This document shows, in pieces, positions 24,664 through 37,321 of a stretch of DNA of 64,000 bases. Numbering within the stretch: position 1 is the stretch's first letter; each line of letters starts with the position of its first letter. Source of the stretch: Antennarius striatus (taxonomy: Eukaryota > Chordata > Actinopteri > Lophiiformes > Antennariidae). The position numbers and the translations under genes were made by a program. The stretch is from contig NC_090794.1 in assembly GCF_040054535.1 (NCBI RefSeq), positions 6,797,001 through 6,861,000 of the forward strand, written 5' to 3'. The notes under the pieces were generated by a model. It saw only the letters and a list, made by a program, of their open reading frames with translations. It had not been told where the DNA came from and made no database searches.

Positions 24664-25923
24664 ATGAGGTTTCGACTGCTGAAAAAGAATCTGCTGGCGC
24701 TGCTGGGTGTTTCCTTCGTGATCGCGACTCTCCTGTTCTCCACACGCGTGTTCTTGGTGAAAGAAGATGACACGAGTGGACTCGGTAGTAACGTCATCCA
24801 AGGAAATCATCCAGCGCGTTCCGCCGACTTGACGTTCAGCTTTGAATCGCTGCCTCACTTGACTCAGTCCGTTTACCACGCTAATTTTAAACAGTATATT
24901 CACAATGCAGATACGTTCCCAGGAGACCCTCAGCTGGTGCTGGTCGTGCAGGTCCACAACAGGCCCGAATACCTCAAACTACTCGTTAGGTCACTGGAGA
25001 AAGCTGCTGAGGTCCACAGTTTTCTCCTCATCTTCAGCCATGACTATTTTTCAGAGGAAATTAATGCTATTGTGCAAGGGATAACTTTCTGCAAAGTACT
25101 GCAAATTTATTTCCCTTTCAGTACACAGCTGTATCCCAATGAGTTTCCTGGACAGGATCCAAGAGACTGCTCCCGAGACATGTCCAAGGATAACGCTGTC
25201 AAAACAGGATGCCTCAATGCAGAACACCCAGACTCGTATGGGCATTACAGGGAGGCCTTCATCACTCAAACCAAGCACCACTGGTGGTGGAAACTGCACT
25301 TCGTGTGGGAGCGAGTACATGTGATGCAGGGCTACAGCAGCTTTGTCGTTTTTCTAGAGGAGGACAACTACATCTTACCTGACTTTTTTAATTTCTATAA
25401 ATCAATGATTGAGTTCAGGAAGAAAAGCTGCCCAGACTGTGACATGCTGGCTTTGGGTAACCACAATGCCCTGACTGGTTTTGTAAAACTGTCCAATCAA
25501 GTGATGACCACTACGTGGATGTCCACTAAACATAACATTGGGATGGCCATCTCTAGGGAGGTGTACTACAAACTGATGGGATGCAATACTGAATTCTGCA
25601 GCTATGATGATTACAACTGGGATTGGACTTTGCAGCACCTCTCAGGTACTTGCATATCAAAGCCCCTCAAGGTGCTTGTGGCACAGGGCTCCAGGGTTCT
25701 CCACACAGGTGATTGTGGCCTTCACCAGAAAGAAAACTGCAAACCAGAACTGGCCTTACAAAAGGTTGAGGAGAACCTTCAAATGGTCAAGGAAGGACTT
25801 TTCCCTCCATCTCTAGTTCTGAGTGGTGCAGAAACAGTGGAGCACAAGGCACATATGAAGAATGGAGGATGGGGAGACATTCGAGACCATATGTTGTGCA
25901 ATAACTATGCCAAACGTCTTTGA
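24664..25923 (+). CDS. mgat2: alpha-1,6-mannosyl-glycoprotein 2-beta-N-acetylglucosaminyltransferase (GnT-II)
   Basis: This single-exon gene encodes 419 residues. GnT-II is a Golgi type II membrane enzyme that adds GlcNAc to the alpha-1,6 mannose arm of N-glycans, the step that opens the way to complex biantennary glycans. Visible marks: a short basic N-tail MRFR, the same first four residues as the human protein; a membrane anchor at about 9-25; the block LVVQVHNRPEYL (93-104); FPFS-QLYPNEFPG (150-163); HHWWWKLHFVWERV (205-218); the acidic metal-site motif FLEED (230-234); and YDDYNWDWTLQ (314-324), containing the presumed catalytic Asp. The C-terminal KNGGWGDIRDH is family-typical. The human enzyme is 447 residues; the shortfall is in the stem region. 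The frame is open 14 codons upstream without an ATG, so MRFR at 24664 is the start. An intronless coding region is normal for this family. I am confident of the family; orthology versus a fish paralogue is open. Confidence 0.97.
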   Translation: MRFRLLKKNLLALLGVSFVIATLLFSTRVFLVKEDDTSGLGSNVIQGNHPARSADLTFSFESLPHLTQSVYHANFKQYIHNADTFPGDPQLVLVVQVHNRPEYLKLLVRSLEKAAEVHSFLLIFSHDYFSEEINAIVQGITFCKVLQIYFPFSTQLYPNEFPGQDPRDCSRDMSKDNAVKTGCLNAEHPDSYGHYREAFITQTKHHWWWKLHFVWERVHVMQGYSSFVVFLEEDNYILPDFFNFYKSMIEFRKKSCPDCDMLALGNHNALTGFVKLSNQVMTTTWMSTKHNIGMAISREVYYKLMGCNTEFCSYDDYNWDWTLQHLSGTCISKPLKVLVAQGSRVLHTGDCGLHQKENCKPELALQKVEENLQMVKEGLFPPSLVLSGAETVEHKAHMKNGGWGDIRDHMLCNNYAKRL

Positions 25924-27505
25924 GCTACAACCCTTCTGTTGTTTAAAAGGTATTTTGCAGATTTGACATTCATATGCAGCAATTCAGGACTTCAAAATGC
26001 ACTGAGTTGCATATTTCAGTCAGGTCTTCCAAGAACTAGGACCAAATTAAGCACAAGAATGTACATGTACAAAGCTAGACGTTGCTTGTTTTTCAATTGT
26101 TTAATTACCAAAGCTGTACAGTTGCCAAAGACTTTTGTTGATGTTTATGGTATGTCTAAATCATGCAAGTTGTTTCATACTGTTCAATTTATGTCACCAG
26201 CTTTGCTTATCTCTGAGTGTCATGTAGGGGTAAAACATTTGGATAGATTAATCACAGTTCTGTGGAAGAAAGTAAACTAGACTAGCCTATGCATCTAAAT
26301 ACTCTAATTTGCTATTTTATTTGCAAATACATATCCTTTGCTGTAAAATCAGCACAGGAAGTTTATTAATCAGTTCATGGGTTTGGTGATTTTGTTATGT
26401 AATATCAAAATGGCACATGTAAGTGTAGACTTCATAATGTTGAATCCTCAACAAAAAAAAATCCTCAGTGTAGACTGACATGGCTCAGTGATATGCACAT
26501 AATAGAAATTGTGTTACTAAATGTAACATTTATTTTTTTGTTGGTTATAGCCAGGGATCTTTTTGGTTTTTAAGGTGAGATCAACCCACAGCATTCAGTC
26601 AACCGCCACTGAATCGATCTGTTAACACCAGTGAAAACTGGCTTGGTAATTGATTTTTTTTTTTTTAAGAGTATATTTGTTTTATGGGTGTTGAAAAGTG
26701 ACCTTTTGGAGTCTTGTTCAAGATTCTCCTTTCTGCAAATACCAGTCTCAACCGTGATTCTGCATTTCTGAACTTGCACCTTCTTTCTTCATTAGAATTT
26801 ATTTTGGGATAATGAAACTCAAATGAGAATAGATTTTACAAGAAGGAAAGACATGGTGTCTTTATGGAATTAATTTATAATGGTTAGTGAAACTTGTTCT
26901 GCTATACCCAAAGTGCCTTTTTACAATGAAAATGAACACAGGTACATTGTTGTTGCCTTAAGATGATCGAAAGTGCCTCGTAGTTCTTTTTTTTGTAACT
27001 TCTGAGATTTCAGAAGATTCGCTGATGAACAGTGTTGTTGGAAAATAGTCAATGTTAGTATGTGGATTACCCTGATTAACATCTTGGTAGTGCCTTTGTT
27101 GATTAATTGTACAATCAGGTATAATTTGGTTTCATGACTTTGGCATCTTGCTGACAATAGTTGAATGTGGCTATATTTTGCTAACTAAACCTGAATCCGA
27201 TGGTACACATCACGGAGCTCCCTATCAGAAGATGAAAGTGTCACAATGAAAATTATTTTATTTTCAAAGTAGAATATTGTTTAAGACTGGCAAATATTTT
27301 CAAATATGTAAAGATGTGCCTTCTAAAAGTTTTATCTGATGTGTGTATATGTGAATTTTTTTGATTCCTTAGCTTGTAAGATGTACAATTGAGAATGAGA
27401 CCAAATATGTTTTGTGTCATTCTGATAATCACTTGAAATAGCTGTTAATTGTACAGCCAGTGTTCGCCAAATGGGAAAAAAATAAAAAGATTCTATTCTG
27501 TTCTT
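25924..27505 (+). other. mgat2: MGAT2 3' UTR
   Basis: About 1.5 kb of AT-rich sequence without a supported gene lies between the stop codon and a canonical signal at 27481-27486. Short open frames here have no family features. Confidence 0.6.
27481..27486 (+). terminator. mgat2: AATAAA polyadenylation signal, MGAT2
   Basis: A canonical hexamer lies 1.56 kb after the MGAT2 stop and is followed by a T-rich stretch (TTCTATTCTGTTCTTTTAATG). It is the best candidate 3' end before the BROX promoter. Confidence 0.5.
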
Positions 27506-28470
27506 TTAATGAGAAAATTCATTCAGACTGAATGAATGCATAAGAGAAAATGTTAAATTTGGTTAAATGTTCAGACCAGTAGTTTTTCCTCTCACAGTCG
27601 TATCGGTAGTTATTTCAGAAAAACATTAAAAGCAGCTGCTCATTAATCCAACACTGGTACAATTTAAATTACAGTACTTTTGCATAAATTGTACCAACTT
27701 GCATCTTTACAGGAAACATTTGAATGAATGAATAGAAATCAGTGGGAAAAAACATTGTCGGGTGGAATAGCAGAGTGCAACGTGAAATCCTATGAGGATC
27801 TGATCTGACAGCAATTAATAAATAACTTGCCAGAATCTAATGAATTTAAGTTTATTTTTTTGGTCAAGTTAATATAACAGACTTCACACCTTCATCACAT
27901 TTACAACATCAACAATATCCAAAAAAAAAAGGGCTGACGGGTAGTAGCCAATAGGCTTGTGAAATTCCCGTCCCCAAGAATCAACAAACATCTCATTAAA
28001 ATATGTAATCAACAAACTCAGACATTACCCTTATACACTTCCAGATATTAGCATCTTAACCAAGAGCATAACCATGTTTACATTCTTTCTAGGAACACAA
28101 GGTTTGTTAACATCATAGTCAAAACAAGAAGTTGACCTTGCCAGTGTTCTCTACAAGAATTTTATGATCATATTAACCTCTTTCAGCAGACAGTGTTTAA
28201 AGAAGAATTAACCAGATTGTTGCAGACACTTAAACAGTTTCACACACTATTATATTGTCAAAAGATATCAACATGCTCTTTAAAGTCTCAGTGAATGTTA
28301 TCACAAATACATGTTTCTTTGGGGGGGGGTTTGTTTTTGGTTTGTTTTGTTTTTCATTAGTCCATGTGTCCTGACATCAATGATGTTGATTTTTTCAACA
28401 GTTCCATTTAGTAGTTAAGCTACTGAGTCTCCAATGACAGAAAAAGGACGGAATCAGAGGTTTAGGCCGT
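27506..28470. other. intergenic spacer MGAT2-BROX
   Basis: No exon or known repeat is recognised. A G10 run near 28321-28330 and T/GTTT-rich sequence after it are the only visible features. Confidence 0.5.
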
Positions 28471-28474
28471 ACAT

Positions 28475-28605
28475 CTGTCACGTGACAGAATGATTAGCTT
28501 TCATTGGTCAACTTTTCCTGTTTTATTTCCGGAAGTAAGTTGTTGACACCGACAGACTTTTCAAAAGGACTACCAAACGTCGTATCGATAGCGCCGTGGC
28601 GACAG
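28475..28605 (+). promoter_or_regulatory. brox: BROX promoter and 5' noncoding exon
   Basis: The segment carries the 14-base palindrome CTGTCACGTGACAG (28475-28488), containing GTCACGTGAC (28477-28486), the consensus CLEAR/TFEB-type E-box. It also has an inverted CCAAT box (ATTGG, 28503-28507) and an ETS site CCGGAAGT (28529-28536). A donor GACAG/GTAAAC ends a likely noncoding first exon at 28605, and the first coding exon begins at 29119. The layout (E-box, CCAAT, ETS, no TATA) fits a housekeeping promoter. Motif-based inference only. Confidence 0.55.
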
Positions 28606-29119
28606 GTAAACAATAGTAAATACACTATATTTAAAGAGTTTTATTTGTATATTTAGAAATATAGTAAGCATTTTTTACATCACCTCTATGACATATATTC
28701 AATTTGTGTGATGAAGCTAGTGTTAGCCATTAGCAGCTATTGTCCGTAGCTTACGTAATGTGACTTTTGACGACAATAGGCAAACAAATTATTGAATTCA
28801 CCGTTTATAGAAAACCAAACCAACGTATGAAGCCTCATATAACATATCCAACATGGTATTTATGTGAAAAGGCAACGAATGATCAGGGAGCCAGCTAATG
28901 GCCGCTAGCGAGTTGTGACGACCCTATCGGTGAAAATGATGCTACAAAATCACACAGTAGATAGCTGATGCTCACACCCAGTAGACACATTTTCACAATA
29001 AATTAGCTACCGGTAAAGTAACCAGTCCTAAATGTTACAAGATTGTTACAATGTTGCATATAAAACATTAATAATTCGTTCAGTAATTACGACCACTTTG
29101 GTGTGTCTCCATCCGCAGG

Positions 29120-32100
29120 ATGGCACACTGGTTTCACAGAAACCCACTGAAGGCGACGGCGCCCGTGTCCTTTAATTTTTATGGAGTGGCAGGGAGCCCT
29201 GCGGCCAACAAGATATGCAAGTAAGTCTTATCAGCACGTAATACACCGAGACCAGCGTTATCAGACTGGAGAAAGACTAGCCATAAGCATAGAGTTAAAA
29301 TAGTACCTTTTGTTTTGTCTCCTTACCTACCATTGGAAACAGTCAGTCTAAATACCACATTGATCAGTGTATTTGTAAAGCACCGAATTATTAATATTCA
29401 TGGGATTCATTCAGTGATTTGAGGACAACCAGGGCGAGACTGTTGGAGATGTTCACGGATGTCACCTGCACCCCTGACATCATGAAAAATGCCACAGATG
29501 CATACTTCTCCCTCCTGCAAGGTATTTTTTTACAACATAAAAGTTGTACATTTATCAATTTGTATTTTAATGTGTTTATAATTTGCACATAAGGCATCGT
29601 CAGTGTTTTAGTCGAATATAATTCAAACCGTCAGGGATATATTTTAGGTCTGACAGAGCCCCTGGGGTTTTTCATTGTAGTAAATGGGAAAAAACTGAAC
29701 TTTAACACATACGAGATATTTTCATGTGATGGAAAAATGCAGCCAGTGGTGCCGTGTGTAGTGCTGACATCTTGCAGCAAGAAGATTCTGGGTTTGATTC
29801 CTTTTTGTGTGGAGTTTGTATATTCTCTCATGTCTGTGTGGGATCTTTCTGGTTTTCTTCACCTCCAAAAACATGCAGCTTAGGTGAATTGGTCACACCA
29901 AATCATCTAGCTATGAGTCGAATGTACGTGTACCCTGCCCCTGCTGCTTGAGCCAGCTGTGAAGTCAATGACAAAACAGTATAATTACGCAAATACATTC
30001 TAATTTTACAACTAGTTCTGTATTATTAATTGTTGTATATATTTTGTCTCCTTCTTTGGCTTCTAACATTACATTTTATAATTTTGATTTGCACCTAACC
30101 AGCTGCTTCTGTTTTTTAAATATTGATTAATGATACAATAGGCTTTATTTTATCCTTGGATGGAACTACACAGGATAACAAGATGAGGTACATTCAGAAC
30201 TTCAAATGGACTGACACCTTACAAGGAAACACACCAAGGTAAAAATAAATATTCTCGTGTCATTGTGAATGGGAACTTTTTAGTTTTCATGGTTGTGTGG
30301 GTGTAATAAAAAAGGCTTTATTCACCTCATTTGTCACCTCACCTCAAAATATTTTCGTTATTTTAATTGCAGAGGTCTTCTTGTATCAAATAGAAATTCT
30401 GGGTGCAGCTATTCACTGTTTAATTGAGATGACCATACACAACTCTGATGTGTCACTCCTTAAATGTTCAAATGAAAATAAAAATGATGATTATAAAAAA
30501 TGATTATAAGACATTCACAGAGTTTCTGATCCCAGTCTTTGCTCAGTTAAACCAGCAGCGAGAGCTACAATGAGCTGTTCAATTAGTTGCTAATCTTGAT
30601 TTGGCTGCATCTTATAATGCATGAATAACCCACCATCTCTCTGTGCTCTCAGTGCGCAACAGGATGCGGTCTTTGAGCTGGTCTCCATGGCCTTCAATGT
30701 AGCCCTCTGGTACACCAAGTTTGCCTCCAGACTAGCAGGCAAAGAAAAGTATGTGTGTGGTTTTTTGTTTTTTGTTTTCTTTTGTGCTTTTGGTCTTTTT
30801 TGCTCTTCTAAAAATTTTTTTACTGTGATATGTTTTTAACAGCATCACAGAGGCAGAAGCAAAAGATGTTCACCGGAGCCTGAAGGTTGCTGCTGGTATA
30901 TATAAAAACCTCAAGGTGAGATATTTCTACAGACCAGTCGCCTCGTGAAATCGTTAGAGGTGTGTGATTTAAGTCTTACATTTCCTGGAATGTAGTTTCA
31001 GTATTGATCAGGATACTCCATAACAGGACGTATAAAATTGACAGTTGTGTCAAAACTTGTACTCCTTAACATCCAATGTTTATCAAATCTTCACTCATAG
31101 ACCTTTTTTAAGAGTCAGCGGAACTTTAAACTATAAATTTAAAGTTCCGCTGACCAAATTCATTGGTATTTGTCCATCCAGTCAGTTCGGTCATTTTGAC
31201 CTGCAGCAAATCAAGACACTCAAACCTTCTCCCCAACTTCCCAGCCCCAAAACATTATTTAGGTGAACTGTCAGAATACGGGGTTTAAATTGCTCAAAGC
31301 AGTAAAATTTATGTGTTGAATGAGATTTAGTGAAGCCAGAGGAAAAACAGATCTCCTGCCAGCAGCACTTCTCAGGTTCAGATAATAAGAACTGTTTTCA
31401 TTTCTTTGGTATTTGGGTCTGACCTGGGAAGAATCTGGCTTGTTTTCTTCTGAGTTTGAAATCTAGTGTTATATAGATATCATATCATACAACTGGTACA
31501 TGCTATCCCTTTTAATTCATGACTGAAAGTGAAGACCTGAAAATCCATTACATATAAAGCAGCCTTCATAGAAACATTAAAGTGAATCGAGCACCTGTAA
31601 GTTAAATCAAAGAATTGCATCGGTGAACTTCAAGTGGTACCCGATGGAGTTCATACCTCCATTAAGGTTTATTTAATGTTAATTTATCTGGACCCAGGCC
31701 CTGTCCTCCCACAAAGTTTCATATAATTCAGTTCATTGATATAGAAAAAGTCTCAACTAATATACAGTATTGCACAAAATACAAATAAATTCCCAGATCT
31801 GCTTTCTCATCCAGATCAACACAGAATATAAAGCATGAAACGGTTGTCCAGGCCTACGCCTTTTCTGTCTGCCGTGTTTGATGGAAATTCATTCAGTATT
31901 TGTTTGGTAATCCTGCTAACAAATAAGCAAATAAACCAAGGAGCAAACAGACGTGTAAAATCAAGACCTCTCCTGCAGATGTCTCGATATTTAATGTGAT
32001 GATGGGAAGTAAAGCTCTGGTTTGTTCACCACAGGAGGTCCACATTCCTCGTCTTATCACCCCAGCTGAAAAGGGCCGAGACCTGGAGCCCAGAGTGATG

Positions 32101-33224
32101 GATGCTTATATCATCCAGTGCCAAGCAGAGGCACAAGAAGGTAAAGCAGCTCCGGGGTTGGGTCATGCATGAGTTACTGTACAAACATGGATTAGTTTGT
32201 TTGGTGATGGCTGGTCGACACCTGACATAATTATTATGCATCAGACCCATTTCTGTTCATAGACTGTTTATTTCAGTTTTGTTTTTAATTTCTGCTGAAA
32301 TTTTGATCTGATTCTGTGGACTTTTTGGACAATAACAAAACTTAAGGAATCCAAAACATTTTTCTAGCTTATACTTTTTTTCAACTGCACATTGATTGGC
32401 TACCGAGACGTGTTTTTCTTCACTTTCAGCCTTAAAATTCTATAATAATTATAACATATAAAGTTGACTACAGATTTTGTCAGCTGTGAGTGGTTCTTAG
32501 AAGGAGGGACCACTGTATTACAATACATGATCACGTGACATTGGTCTGTTGTTGTCTTTCTATGATAAAGATTAATTCATTGAAGCCTATCAGTCACTGT
32601 TCGCTGGGCAATTAAATTTAATTCATAATAGTATTAAATAATAAATTACTGTAATCTGAACCTGAAATTAAAGTGAACATTACTGGTCAAAGTAAATATT
32701 TCAGAAACAAATGATGGCTTATGTTGGGTGAGGCATAGCTTTGTTGTGTATATATTCAGTGTGCCTCTGAAATTAAATATTTACCTGCTCTTGTGTTTTA
32801 TATCCATTCCTCCTTTTTACAGTGACAATCGCCAGAGCGATTGAGCTGAAACACAATGCCACGCTCGTTGCAGCGCTGGCGTTTGAGACGGCAAACTACT
32901 ATCAAAAAGCAGGTCAGTGTTTTTTTGTTTTTGTGATGTTGAAGATGTCTGTTCAGCTCTAGCTGTGCTCATTCAGTTTGGCCAATAATTTAGTTTTATA
33001 TTTTTGTTAATTGTTTACTGTGTAAAAGACATTGGAGTAATATAACGTTAGGTAGTAGTAGCATTTTTTGTTTAATGTTATAAATTATTGCAAGTTTATT
33101 TGGGAAGGAATAATTTCTTTATCCGGAACATCCTGGAAAAGAGTGGCAGCACCAATAAACAAAAAATAACTGTATACAATTGAAGGAAAAGAAAAAAAAG
33201 ATGTATGTCTCCTTTATAAACAGT

Positions 33225-33286
<62 letters not shown>

Positions 33287-35052
33287 AATGGCAGATATAT
33301 CTAGAACAAAATTTTTCCATCCTTTCTCAGTTTGTACATGCTGAAAAATCCTACTCCTCATTTTCCACTGCTGCTTCCTTTTTTTTTTTTGTCCCTTAAA
33401 AAAAAAGGGGTGGAGTTGGAATTATTTATCTAGAAAATGGGATGGTGCTCATCATGTCATGACTTGATAAAGTTCAGTATGGTTAAGATGATTATCACAG
33501 ACATTTGCACATTGGCAAACGATGAGGTCCCACAGTAGTTCGGTGGCAAATTTAACTTCTTCCATAAATAAATAAGTAAATACATAAGTAAATAAACAAA
33601 AGCCATCTTTAATTCACGCTGCTTCTGTTTTCTAAAGTTTTCTGGTATTGACTGTTTTCTGTCTGCAGACCACACGTTGAACACACTGGACCCGGAGTAC
33701 AGTAGCAAGTGGAGGAAGTATCTTCAGTTGAAGCTGCACTTCTACATGGCTTACGTAAGTTCATGCATGATCTAAAGCAATTCAGTGTTCGCAACACAGA
33801 TCTAACCGCCATGCTTCAGCTGCAGCCTTCTGCTTCCAGATGAAGAAAATACACATTTTTCTGCTTCCAGGCATACTGCTACCATGGACAGACACTGCTG
33901 GCGAGTGACAAGTGTGGCGAAGCTATAAGATCTCTCCAGGAGGCACAAAAATGTACGTATTATCGATATATATGTGTTTTGGAATTTTACTGTATGGTTG
34001 TATACTATTTCATGTTGATCATAAACTGTATGCAGGAATTTGAGCTTGTGTTTGAGCTATATTTCATAGTTCAATCATGTGACAGTTTTCATGATCTAAA
34101 TTTTCATTGTTCAGCATATATATGATGCACCTGTAGGAAATGAGAACATAGGCATTCCTAGCATGATTTAACACAGGTGCTTCCTGTGTTATTTTTGGAC
34201 ACACCATCGTCATGAAGTTAAGAGACATATTGTTTTCTTCCCTCCCTGCCTGGGTTTGCTTCATATTAACACAAGGACTCTTCTGTTTAGGTTACTCCCA
34301 TGCCGAGGAGCTTTGTAAAGAGTATCGTCAGACCAAAGGCCCGGGCACCACGGCCAAACCGTCAGAGCAGCTGTTCTTCCTCAAACTGGGAGGTCTCATT
34401 AAAAACACACTGGAGAAGTGTGAGAGAGAAAATGGCTTCATGTGAGTGAGCTGGGCAGACCTGATCACACATGCATGAAGACTTGTACACACACCATGTG
34501 GGCTGTTGCTTCTGGGAGGAAACATCTGGGACAAAGTAGAAAATTTGTCAGTGGAGGCCTTCATGCTGCATCTGTCGGTTTGCATGTAATGAAACCGATT
34601 TCAGCGTGAAACGGAGCTCAACCAGAAAAAGGAAACAGTTTCTACCCTGTTTATCACTTCTGAAGTTGTTGAATAACTCTCAGTGCGACACTAAAGCCTC
34701 TGTGATGTCATTGCACATTTTTCTTCAGATACTTCCACAAGGTCCCAGCTGAGGCACCCCAGCTGGAGTTGAAGGCGAGTTATGGCCTTGTGGAGCCGAT
34801 CCCCTTCGAGTTACCGCCTCTCAGTGAACAGTGCTCCTCTCAGGTCTATGCCACCTTTGACCTGACCAAGGGAGCCAAAAATGATAAGGTAACACTGCTC
34901 ACCTTCGTGGTTCTTCCAACAAATCTGAGGCTGGGCTGTTTCATATGTTGTTGATGCTTTAACTCCAGGCCAAACCCAAGGAGGAGGAGGTGAAACCAGT
35001 TAAGGAGCCAGATTTGAAGCCCCAGAAGGACACCGGCTGTGTCGTCTCCTAA
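29120..35052 (+). CDS. brox: BRO1 domain-containing protein BROX
   Basis: Twelve coding exons: 29120-29220, 29415-29521, 30142-30238, 30653-30748, 30843-30915, 32035-32140, 32823-32912, 33669-33754, 33871-33952, 34291-34441, 34729-34888, 34969-35052. All are GT-AG and all phases agree, summing to 1233 nt or 410 residues (human 411). BROX is a Bro1-domain protein that binds ESCRT-III CHMP4 subunits. It has no ALIX-like V-domain and is reported to act at endosomal and nuclear-envelope membranes. The N-terminus [18 protein letters not shown] and the blocks [15 protein letters not shown]-like, [20 protein letters not shown] and [11 protein letters not shown] follow the human protein almost residue for residue. 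The C-terminus CVVS is a CaaX-type box (human CYIS, farnesylated). Introns hold a SINE, an AC repeat and a perfect hairpin. Identification is secure. Confidence 0.97.
29740..29962 (+). mobile_element. tRNA-derived SINE, diverged copy (BROX intron 2)
   Basis: The copy shows a tRNA-like head with a B-box-like GGGTTTGATTCC after TTGCAGCAAGAAGATTCT. It continues with GTGTGGAGTTTGTATATTCTC and ACATGCAGCTTAGG, the body of a very common teleost retroposon. Tails of a related type occur elsewhere in the window (38861-38957, 40260-40400, 43221-43270). It lies wholly inside intron 2 of BROX in the sense orientation. Confidence 0.7.
31114..31154. repeat. perfect 17-bp inverted repeat, 7-nt loop (BROX intron 5)
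   Basis: The left arm GTCAGCGGAACTTTAAA (31114-31130) and right arm TTTAAAGTTCCGCTGAC (31138-31154) are exact reverse complements around CTATAAA. It would form a very stable stem in the BROX pre-mRNA. It may be the collapsed end of a foldback transposon; no known family recognised. Confidence 0.9.
33228..33285. repeat. (AC)29 microsatellite (BROX intron 7)
   Basis: Twenty-nine uninterrupted AC units lie within the intron between the coding exons ending 32912 and starting 33669. Cys-Val open frames on the complementary strand are artefacts of it. Confidence 0.97.
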
Positions 35053-35460
35053 GCTCTCCTCGGCCTCCACTGTTAGCCTCATGCTTCAGAGCCACCTGTT
35101 GTCATGGCAGCATCCATATTTCTTTTCAAGTAAAGGAAAGATGTACTTTTTGTAATATTAATAACTGTTGTTTTACATTCATGCTGAAACATTGGTATTG
35201 TATTTTGCTATGATAAGCCTGAGCCTATCCCATCATTTTAACTGCTCACAGCCTCTCTTAAAGTAAACTAAAGTGTTAAAAAGATATAATCATCTGTAAT
35301 TACTTTACAGATTAAGTTATTAAGTATGTCTCAACTTGAGGTTATTTCATGGACAATTATAAACAAGCCTTATGGGTGAAGTGGCTCGACTGGTGGTGCC
35401 TTTGGCTGTTAGAAACTGGCCGATTGAGAATCCTTAGAAAGGCCTCAGGAGAAGAATTTA

Positions 35461-35466
35461 AATAAA
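35461..35466 (+). terminator. brox: AATAAA polyadenylation signal, BROX
   Basis: The hexamer lies about 410 bases after the BROX stop codon. It is the nearest canonical signal, giving a short 3' UTR. Confidence 0.45.
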
Positions 35467-35485
35467 AGATGTGCTTATAGGAATA

Positions 35486-37321
35486 TAAATGATGATAAAA
35501 AAGACAAATTTATATATAAAATATTTACCAATGAAAATAAGGAATGCTTGCATTAATACTACTGTTCACCCACAAAAATCCTAGTTAGAGCTGAATTACA
35601 AATTAGCCGTACACAAAATATTCAAAACACCTTATTGCTAGCAGTAGTTTACAATCAATATTTGATTTATATCATAGGACTGTAATCTTTTTGTACATGA
35701 CATGATGTTGCTGTTATTTCTCTACTTTTCATTGACTGGACGAGGCTAAATCCTTCTTTTGATTAGCTTTGAGCTTCTGCGATTTTATCTCTGATAGTAG
35801 TAATTCCTAATTTATACTGATTGTTATGTCATGATGGTTTTAGCAACTAACTTTAAAGCACTTCTTGTGGTTTATAATTCAGTGTTTTTCCACTCATAGG
35901 TTGGTTGTGATACTGATTTACATCTTTATGATTCAATGACTGCAGTTGAAGACCTACTCTTAGCGAAAGTGTCATAGTGTGTGTTAACCCTTCCTTCAAG
36001 ACAAAGATTGGGCCTTTTACATTATCAGAAAGCAGAAGTGGTACAACACCCCAAAGTGACATCACCCACTTTCAAAATTAATGTTGGTTAAAACATAACT
36101 ATCAGTTGCTTGTATAAAGTAAGGTCATTGCGCATATTTACTTATTTATAGCCCTACATACTAGCTTATCTGAGCAACAGTGACACCTTTACACTTCACA
36201 GGGCTTTCACTTTGAGTGTCTAACAGAATTAAAATGGTCCCAATGCTTAAATGTTCATTACATTCAGTTTGAACTCTACGGCGTTAATGAAATGATGTAA
36301 TTCTTCTTAGGCTGTGAGAGATCATCACAATATTTGCTCCTGTAGCTCATTCTTATTCCTCGGATGGCATCCTCCATGTGCAATGTATTTCAGATACTAT
36401 TAAATCATATGTAAAGTTCCGTTCTTGTTCATTTCTTGTTCATTGACACCATGCAATTTAGGTATTTTTGGATAACTGAGTGGATCCAGGATTTTATGTA
36501 TGAACCTGTATATATTTCCACTTTATCATCATTTATGACTGATTTCTGCAGAAATAATTAAGATTTTTTAATTAAAAAAAAAAAAGAAGCTAAATGATAG
36601 CATTGATGAGTTACACAAATTAGCTATAAGTGTTCTTGCTGCAAAGAATTATGGGACAGATAATTTACTTTTTTTGTGCCAATGGTGGTCTGGTGCACCT
36701 TATGTCAAAGGTAATAAGAAATTACACTTGTATTTTGATCCCAGTATTTCACCCAGTGCCACAAAACATATAATTTGCCGTTTTCAGACATGACTTTTTA
36801 TTCACCTGGTTTCTAGCCAACATGTTAAAAAACCCCGCATAAATCTCATATCCAAATAAACATACTGCTGGTAAATACTAAGAGAACCTTGGAAAATCCG
36901 GCCTTGAAATATGATGGAATATTTCTATGAAGCCATTACTGTATTCTTAAACTTAAACGTCTGACATTTGTAAATCACATTGACCTGCATTTCCTGTGTC
37001 AAACGTGCTAAAAATGTTAGCCATCATTCTTATTTCATTCTGGCATGTGATGAGGAGCTGCAACAAGCAATTATAAGGTGAATAGTGGAGAGATTGCCAC
37101 AAGTTTCCCAATAAGCCATGACTATCTAAACACCCCGACAAGCCCAGCCCCTCATGCCCAACACTGCTGCATTACAGCAACAGCTCTGTCTCTACTTCCT
37201 TGAGATAAGGTATACACTCCTGTTTCTGGAGGCTCAAGTTTCAAGACTGATCCTGTATCCTGTAGTTGTTTTTCTCCACATAGCAGAGTCAGCGTGGATG
37301 CACATTCAGCACAGCTGGGAC
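35486..37321. other. intergenic spacer BROX-FAM177
   Basis: AT-rich DNA without a supported gene. A T6-A13 patch near 36565-36590 and scattered short open frames only. The FAM177 promoter should lie toward the right end, but no clear TATA or CCAAT combination was seen. Confidence 0.5.

Noticed and set aside
24556-24957. 133-codon minus-strand open frame
   Set aside because: Antisense shadow of the MGAT2 coding region.
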